This document shows positions 1 through 9,000 of a DNA stretch of 64,000 nt, one piece after another (the stretch's first letter is position 1; the number at the start of each line of letters is the position of its first letter). A program made the translations under genes and the position numbers. Below the pieces are notes generated by a model that did not search any database, was not told the origin of the DNA, and saw only the letters and a program-made list of their open reading frames with translations. Source of the stretch: Verrucomicrobiia bacterium (GTDB lineage Bacteria > Verrucomicrobiota > Verrucomicrobiia > Opitutales > Opitutaceae); the NCBI GenBank assembly GCA_011525695.1, contig WYBX01000042.1, positions 28,961 to 92,960 on the forward strand. Reading direction: 5' to 3'.

Positions 1-3000
1 GTCGACCAGACCATCACCATACCGGAGCGTTATGCCGGATTCCTCACCGGGGACGTGCCCATAGCCGGCGCGCTGCCGGCATCCCCGACCTTCGATCCTG
101 CGCAGTCGGCCGCGCTCGCCGTGACGCTGGGCGACCGGCTCACGCCGAACGCCGACGGTTCACTGACGTTCACCATCGACCGCCGGGCACTGCGGCTGGA
201 TGGCACTTACGATGCGCCGGGTTCCTACTTCCTCGTTGCGCTTCATGGCGACCTGACCATCGCCCGGACTTTTGTCATCAGCGCCGACTTCCAGCTCAAG
301 ATCAGCACCCAAGGGCTGGAACTGGGCTATAACGGCACGATCGATCTCGGTGGCTTTATCACCGTGGATGTCGAGGGCGGGGCCGTGATTGAGAACGGCG
401 TATTCGCCGCCTATGCCAGGCTGGAAATCGATATCGATGTGGCGGGGATCAATATCTCCGGCGGGGCCGACTTCGAAATCAATTCCGGCACCGCCACGAA
501 GTCCGTCTACGACGCGCTGGGCAACGAGCACGTGATTCTCGGCACGACCTACATGGTCTCGGTGGACGCGACCATCGACTTGTTCGGCGTCCTGACGGCG
601 ACCGGCGATGTCAGGATCGGCATCGAGGACGGCAATTTCCTGATCGATGTGGATGCGACGCTGAGCTTCTTCGGGATCCTCGACGTCGAGATTTCGGGAT
701 ACTTCAACACCAACGGCACGTTCAGCTTTACGGGCAGCCTCGATCTCGATCTCACGGTGGGCAGTGGCGCCGGCGAGTTCGGCATCACCGGCGGGCTCAG
801 CGTCACGCTCAGCAACTCGGGCTTCTCCGGGCATGGCGAGGTGGGGCTGGTCGTCCTCGGCGAGGACATCAACATCGCCTCCGCCACCGTGACGGTGAAC
901 TGGGACACCGGAGCCTGGCTGATCCGGGCCGAAGGACCGCTCAGCGTCTGGCTCGAGGTCAGCACCGATGGCGCTGGCGGCTACGAGATCGACGGTGGAC
1001 TGGGTTTCTTCGACGACGTGCTCGAGGTGTTGGGCGACGTGGCGGATGCCATCGCCGAGGGCGTCGTCGCAGCCGCGAATGCCGTGGCCGACGCGATTGT
1101 CGACTTGGGCGAGGCGATTCTCGAATTTGGCGAGGACGTCGTGGAATTCTTCGAGGACGTGGGCGAGGCCATCGCCGATGCCGCCGAGGCGGTCTGGGAT
1201 GCGATTTCGGGCTACTTCGAGGACGAGCGGACCATCATCACGCAGACCCCAGTCAACCCGCGCGACCACTACCAGTATTCCACCAGCCTGGTCGCCGGGA
1301 CGCTCACGATCAACAACGGGACGAGTTCCGGTTACGCGCAGCAACTGACCGTGTGGGTTGTCGACGGCAACGTGATCGTCGATGCCCCTGACTACACCAA
1401 GAACGTTGAAATTTCCAGAAGCCAGAAACAGGAACGTGACTACGAATGGGACGGGCTGCCGCCTTGGGGACAATGGAGCGACTGGTACAACGTGGGTTCG
1501 CCGCAAATCCAGACGACGAACATCAACATCACCAATGCGAGCGCCTTCGCCCTCGGGTCCGTCACCAAGATCGTCATCAACGGGACGGACAATTCCGAGA
1601 CCATCATCCTGGACCGGAACACCATCAGCATCAACGCGGACGTCGATGCCAAGGGTGGCAACGACGTCATCGCGACCGGCAAGGGGAACGACCGGGTCTG
1701 GGCTCGCGGCGGCAACGACATCATCTTCACCTACGAAGGGAACGACGAACTGTATGGCGAGGACGGCAACGACAAGCTCTTCGGCGGCACGGGCAACGAT
1801 CTCCTCAATGGCGGCGCCGGGGACGACCTGCTGGATGAAAACAAGGACCGGCTGGATCCGAGCGTGCTGCTGGCTGAAACCAACACGCTCATCGGTGGTT
1901 CAGGCAAGGACACGATCCTCGGATCGCCGGGCAAGGACACGATCCATGGCGACAGCGACAACGATATCCTGCTGGGCCTCTCCCACGACGACACCTATGT
2001 CTTCAACAATGGCTACGGCACGGATCAGTTCGTGGACTACAGCGGCAAGGAGACCCTGGATTTCAGCGGCACGACGAATGTCCTGACCGTCACGATGGCC
2101 GCGGATGGGCTGACCGCAACCGACGGTACCGGGAGTTCGCTGGCAGTCGACGAACTGGTGTGGATCACCCAGCTCAACCTCGGCTCGGGCAGCGATGGCT
2201 TGACCATTACCGAACTGCCCAACCGGCTGTTCACGATTACGGATGCCGGCGGAACGGATCGCGTCACGGTGGATGACAGCGCGGACACGGCGAACAACAC
2301 CGGCGTACTCACCAGTTCGCGCCTCACCGGCCTGGGGATGGGGAATGCCGACCAGTCCGTCGTGGAGTCCGATCTCGGCATCGCTTACAGCAATATCGAG
2401 GACCTGAGGATTTCGCTGGGCAGCGGAGATGACACCTTCACGATCAGCAGCACGCACAGTGGCGCGGGCAAGACGACCCTCTTGAACACCGGGGCCGGCG
2501 CCGACACGGTCCACATCAACGGCGCCAGCAGCGGGCTGACCATCAACAGCCAGGGCCAGGCCGACACCATCAATGTCAATGGCACCAGCGCCGGCAGCGT
2601 CGTCGTGGTGAACACCGGCGATGACAACGACGTCATCAACATCAACGCCACCAGCGGGACGACGACGGCCAATGGTGGCAACGGTTCAGACACCTTTAAT
2701 GTCAACGGCACGGGCGCGGGCAGCACGAGCACCCTGAACGGGGAAGGCGGCACCGACATCTTCAACCTCAAGGCGATCGGCGGTGGCACGACCGTCAATG
2801 GCGGGAACGATGCCGACACCTTCAACGTCGGCAGCAGTGCGGCGGGCGTGGTTGGAAATGCCGGCAACAACAGCGGCGGCATGGTGGACAGCATCGCGGC
2901 CCTGCTGACCATCAACGGCGACGCCAGCGCCAGCGATGTGCTGAATGTGGACGAGTCAGGAGACGGCAATGCGAACATCGGCACGCTGACTTCGGACACC

Positions 3001-6000
3001 ATTACCGGCCTGGATATGGCCGGCAGCATCACCTATCACGCCGTCGAGTTGCTGAACCTCAACCTTGGCTCGTTGGGTGACATCATCACCGTGGCCAGCA
3101 CGCATGTCTCCCCGACGCGAATCGAGGGGCGGAACGGCAATGACCAGTTCACCATCAAGAGCATCGCCGGCACGACGGAGATCGCGGGCCAGGGCGGCGC
3201 GGACACCTTCACGGTTGGCAACAACGTTTCCGGAGTCAGCACCGTCAATGGCATCCAGGCGCTGCTCGACATCTCCGGCGGCAGCGATGCCAGCACTGAC
3301 GTGCTGGTGGTTTCCGAAGTGAACGAGGACGCCGGCTCCAGCGTCGCCGGGACGCTGACCTCCACGCGGCTGACCGGCCTGGGGATGGCCGCCGCCGGCG
3401 GGGTCGATTACACTGAAATCGAGACGCTCGGCATCACGCTCGGGCAGGGCGGAGACACCTTCAATATCCAGAGCACTTTCGCGGCCACGGTCACGACGTT
3501 GAATACGGGCGCCGGCGCCAACACGGTCAACGTCGGCAGCCTGGCTCCCGCCATCAACGGCAATGTCAACGCCATCGCCGGCCGGCTGGTCGTCAACGGC
3601 CAGGGCTCCGCCGACACGCTCAATGTCGATGACCGCGGTGACACTCTCGCCAATACGGGGCTCCTCACGGCGAACCGGCTGACGGGCCTTGGAATGGCCG
3701 CCGACGACGCCAGCAAGGGAATCGAGTATGCGGCGGTTGAAACGCTGAACATCTATCTCGGCAGCGGCGGCGACAATTTCACGATCCAGACGACGCACGC
3801 GGGCGTCACCGTCCTGAACACGTTCAATGGCGCCGATCGGGTGGCGATCAACGCGACCAGCGGCAACACAACGGTCAATGCCGGCGCCGATGCGGATACG
3901 ATCAATGTCGGCAGCGCCGCCAGCGTGACGACGAATGCCGGCGGCAACCTGAACGCCATCCAGGGTGCGTTGACGATCAACGGGGAGGATGGCTCGAGCG
4001 ATACCATCAACCTCGACGATACCGCCGACAGTTCGCCCAACGCCGGCACGCTGTCCTCGAACCAGCTGACCGGTCTCGGGATGATCGCGGCCGGCATCAC
4101 CTACAACGGGTTCGAGACGCTCAACTTGAACCTCGGATCCGCCGGTGACACCCTGATCGTGGCGAGCACGCACGCTGCGCTGACGCACATCGAAGCGCGC
4201 GCCGGGCCCGATCAGATTTTCATCCGCTCGATCGCGGGCCGCACCGAAATTGCCGGTCAGGACGGCGCGGACACGATCACCGTGGGCAACGGCACGCTCG
4301 GCGCCTTCCACACCGTCGATGGCATCCAGGCCCTGCTTGTCCTGACTGGCGGTACCAGTGGCGATACCGATACCCTGTTCGTCACCGAGGTCGACGAGGC
4401 GGCCGCAGCCACCGCGCTGGGCACGCTCACGGCGACGACCATCACCGGTCTCGGCATGTCCGCCTCCGGTGGCGTTACCTATACGGAATTCGAGATCCTC
4501 GACATCACCCTCGGCCAGGGCGGCGACACCTTTGTCATCGCGTCCACGCACACCGCGCTCACCACGCTGAAGTCCGGCGCCGGCAATGACCAGGTGAACA
4601 TCGCCACGCTCAGCGGTGAAACCCGGATCCGCGGCGAGGCGGGCGACGACACGGTCAGGGTCAATGTCAATGCCGACGGCACCGAGCGGATCGTCGGCGG
4701 CGCCACGGTGAATGGGGTGGGGGCGTACCTTGATATCGACGGCCAGCTCGGTTCCGACACCACCATCATCTATCTCGCGGGCGTCGCGCATTCGGCCGGT
4801 CATCCGGTCTCGCTCATCAATGTCCATGACACCGGCGGCAGCGGCAGCGATTTCATGGACGTCTACGGGACCGACCAAGAGTTGGTTTCCGACAGCTTCC
4901 TGATCCGGAGGAACTTCATCGCGCTGCTGCCGGATGTGCCGACCGGTGGCACCGCCACGGCGGAGCGGATCAATTACGACGGTTCGATCGATGCCGGCGT
5001 CGCGATCCATGGCCGGGCGGGCGCGGACGAGTTCGTCTTCGACGACAACAGCACCACGATGACCGTCGACGGCGGCGACGGCAACGACTCGTTCCAGCTT
5101 GGGCAGATGTTCCAGTCGGAGCGGGTCTCGACCCCGGCCGCAATCGCGGCGGTGGCGGCGGGCGACGAGGTGAGCACGGTGCACACCACCCAGGGATTCC
5201 TCACGCCGGGCATCAGCTTCGAGACCACGATCCACGGGGGCGACGGCAACGACCAGTTCCTGATCCTGAGCAACCGCGGGCCGCTCTCTCTGCTCGGCGA
5301 GGATGGCAACGACAAGTTCATCGTCCGCGCCTTCGCCCTGTATGGATCGGAAGTCGGCGATCCCCTCCGTGCCGGCACGAACATCAACACGGGGCTCGGG
5401 ACCGACGAGGTCGAATACAACATCAACGCCCCGGTTGATATCGATGGCGGCGACGGCTTCGACACGATCGTCGTGCTGGGCACGGAGTTCAGCGACTTGT
5501 TTGTCATCACCAAGGATGGCGTGACGGGTGCAGGGCTCTTCGTGAGCTTCGCGAACATCGAGCGGGTGGACATCGACGGGCTCGAAGGGAACGACTACTT
5601 CCACATCCTGAGCACGGACGCCGCCGTGGTGACGCGCGTCTTCGGGAGCCTCGGCAGCGATACGTTCGTGGTCGGCGGTGACGCCTCGACTCCCGGAAGC
5701 GTGAACGAAATCCAGGGACCGCTCATCGTCGAGGGCGGCCGGAATCCGGAAACGCTGACCGATCTTCCCGAACCGCTGCTCTACCTGGGCGAAATCGACC
5801 TGCCCCTCCATGTTCCAGTCCCGAATTCGAACTTCGACGCGATCGAGGCCGACCAGATCGACTCGCTGTGGGTCTATGACAACGCCGACGCGACGGACAA
5901 TATCGGAACGCTCACCGGCTCCCTCCTCAGCGGTCTGGGCATGGGTTCCGGCCTGACCCAGGGCCCGGATACTTACGCCGGCGGCATCTCGTATGCGAAT

Positions 6001-9000
6001 CTCGAAATGGTGTCGGTCTTCCTCGGCGGCGGCGCGGACACGTTCGAACTGCTCGGAACCCACTCCGGAGAGACCCTGGTGGATGGCGGGCCGGGCGCTG
6101 ACCACATTTCCGTCCGCACGGTGCTCGGCCATGCGACGGTCCTGGGTGGCGCGGGCGACGACGCCATCGCACTCGGCGCGAGCGTCTCCGGCGGTTCGAC
6201 CATCGATGCCCTGCGCGCCCTCGTGACCATTGACGGCGGAGCGGGGAACGACACCACGAGCATCGCTGACACAGCCGACACGAATGCCAACAACGGCACG
6301 CTGGATTCAACGACGCTGATCGGCCTGGATCTGCTCGAAGCCCAGGTCTCCACATTCGAAATCGACAACGTCTTTGCCGGTACCTTCGTCCTGACGGTGG
6401 CGGGCCTCTCCACGCCCGCCCTGCCGGTTGCGGTGACGGCAGCCCAGATTCGCGACGCGCTCGTCGCGCTGGGCCTCCCCGGTGTCAGTGACATCGCCGT
6501 GAACCGGGCCGACGACGTCGTCGTGGTCGGTTTCCTGGGCGACGAGACCCTGGCCGCGGGCAGCCTCGCCGTGACGGCGACGGGCTCGGTGCTTGCATCC
6601 GATCCTTGGATGCTGAACCGGATTCAGACGATTTCGCTTTCGGCATCTTCAGGGACGTTTGCCGTCACGATCGGGTCAGCCGGGCCGGTGTTCAGCATCA
6701 CGGTGGGCGACAGCGCGAACACCGTGCGTGACGCGATCATCGCCGCCCTCAACACGGTTTATCCGGCCAACGGCATCGGCATCAAGGACGTGGTCGTGTC
6801 GCGGTTCGGTTCGAACTACGAGGTCCTGTTCCAGGGCCTGCTGTCAGGCCCGCGCGGCGCGCCGCACACCTTCTCGGTCGTGCCGGTTGGCGCACCGGGC
6901 GATCTCAACTTTGTCGAGCCGATCGCCGTGGCCCAGCGCACGTCGGGGGTCGACTACTACGGTGTCGACACGCTCAACCTGGACCTGGGCTCCGGATCGG
7001 ATGTCCTGAACATCCGGGGCACTTCGGCATTCACGAACGTGACGGCTCACGACGGCGACGAACGCATCTATGTCTCCTCGCATGCAGACGAGACCCTGGG
7101 CTCGGCGCCGACGACCGACTTCCTTGCCGGCCATCTCGACCGGATCCGGGGAACGCTGAATCTCGACCTCGGCACCGGCCGGCACCTCCTGATGATCAGC
7201 GACGAATCCTCGCTGAATGGAGACGGCACGGCGGCCTCGCCGGTCCTGATCACGGATCAGCCGGTCAGCGGTTTGGGCCTGCCCGCCACGGATATCACGA
7301 TCACGGGCCTGAGCCAGGCCCCCGCAATCACCTACCGCGCGGCGCCGGCCGGAACGTTTGCCGAAGGCATCACGATATGGACGGGCTGGGGAGCCGACAC
7401 GATTCGGATCGACGGCACGCACCAGCGCGGCGACGGAGCGATCGGTTCGCTGCGGACGGTGACCACGCTGAACACGGGATTGGGCAACGATTCCGTGACG
7501 GTCGATCTCGCTGCTTCCGACGGGTTCTTCGTCCTCAATACCCAGGGCCCGGTGAACAGCTCCCCCGGCGTGGCCGACAACGACTCGGTCGATGGTTCCA
7601 CTTCCACCCGGCCGCTCGTCATCTTCGGTGGCCAGGGCAACGACTCCATCACCGGTGGCCACGCGGCGGACATCATCTTCGGCGATCGGGGAACCGTCAC
7701 CTACAGCGAAGGAATCAATGGGGTCGGCGTGCTCGGCAACGGCGGGCCCGGCGATCGGACCGACGGTGTCGAGCGGCTGCGGAGCCTCATTGCCACGACC
7801 TTCCCTGGAATCGGCGGAAACGACACGATCCATGCGGGCGATGGCAACAACGTGGTTCTGGGCGGCCACGGCGCCGACACCATCGTTGCCGGCTCGGGCG
7901 ATGACGCGGTGCTCGGAGACCACGGCTACCTCGATTACATCCTCCGCGACAACCAGCCGGCGGATCTCGATCAGATGGTCTCCACCGATGTCACGCACGG
8001 AGGTGCGGACAGCATCACGACGGGTGCCGGCGCCGACCTCGTGATTGGCGGTCCGGACGGCGACACCATTTTGGCCGGGAACGGCAGGAACCTTGTGATC
8101 GGCGACCAGGGCCGGATTACTTCGGCCGCCGAAGATGCCAACCGGCTCGGCACGCATCCAATCACCATCGGCCTGGTCGAGACCATCGACTTCGGGTTCG
8201 GCGGCGCGGATACCATCACGAGCGGCTCGGACAACGATGTCATCCTCGGTGGCCACGCCGGTGACAGCATTGATGCGGGCGACGGCGACAACGTGGTGGC
8301 CGGCGACGACGCCGTGGTGGACTATGTTCGCCAGGAGCGCGACGGCGCGGTCACGGGAGCCGACTCCAGCGCTGCCGATGTCGACCGGTTCGAGAGCATT
8401 TCGACGACGACTGCTGGTGGGGCAGACACCATCACGACGGGCACCGGCAACGACCTCGTCCTCGGCGGACGGTTCGGCGACACGATCACCGACCATGGCG
8501 GCAATGATGTGATTCTCGGCGACAGCGGTGCCATCATCGCCGCGGATGCCAACACGCCGCGCAACGGCAGCCAGGCCATCACGATTGGCCAGGTGACCGT
8601 GCTGACGCCCGCCGACGGTGGAGCCGACCTGATTCATGGCGGTGCCGGCAATGACGCCATCCTCGGTGGCGCCGGGATGGATGAAATCCACGGCCAGGCG
8701 GGCGATGACCTCATCTTTGGCGACACAGCGAAGCTTGGCTTCGCCGATGGCTTGCTGGTCCGCGTGGAAACGATGGACAACGAGATTGGCGGAGCCGACA
8801 CGATCTTGGGCGGGGATGGTAACGACATGATCGTGGGTGGCGCCTATGGCGATCGGCTCGACGGCGGTGCGGGCGAGGATCTCGTCGTCGGCGACAATGC
8901 GATCCTCGATCGCACCGGCCGCGTGGGCGTCCGCACCAGCCTGCTGCACCAGGCCCTGACCGGGACGCTGATCTACGACATCTTCGGGAGTGTGCTCGTC

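Noticed and set aside
2956..6132. 1,058-codon minus-strand frame inside the giant RTX gene, with others at 160-1506, 6844-8949, 9031-10440 and 10642-11715
   Set aside because: They mirror the GC-rich, repeat-built codons of the plus-strand gene, have Arg/Asp/Val-rich sequence without domains, and the RTX frame is clearly real.
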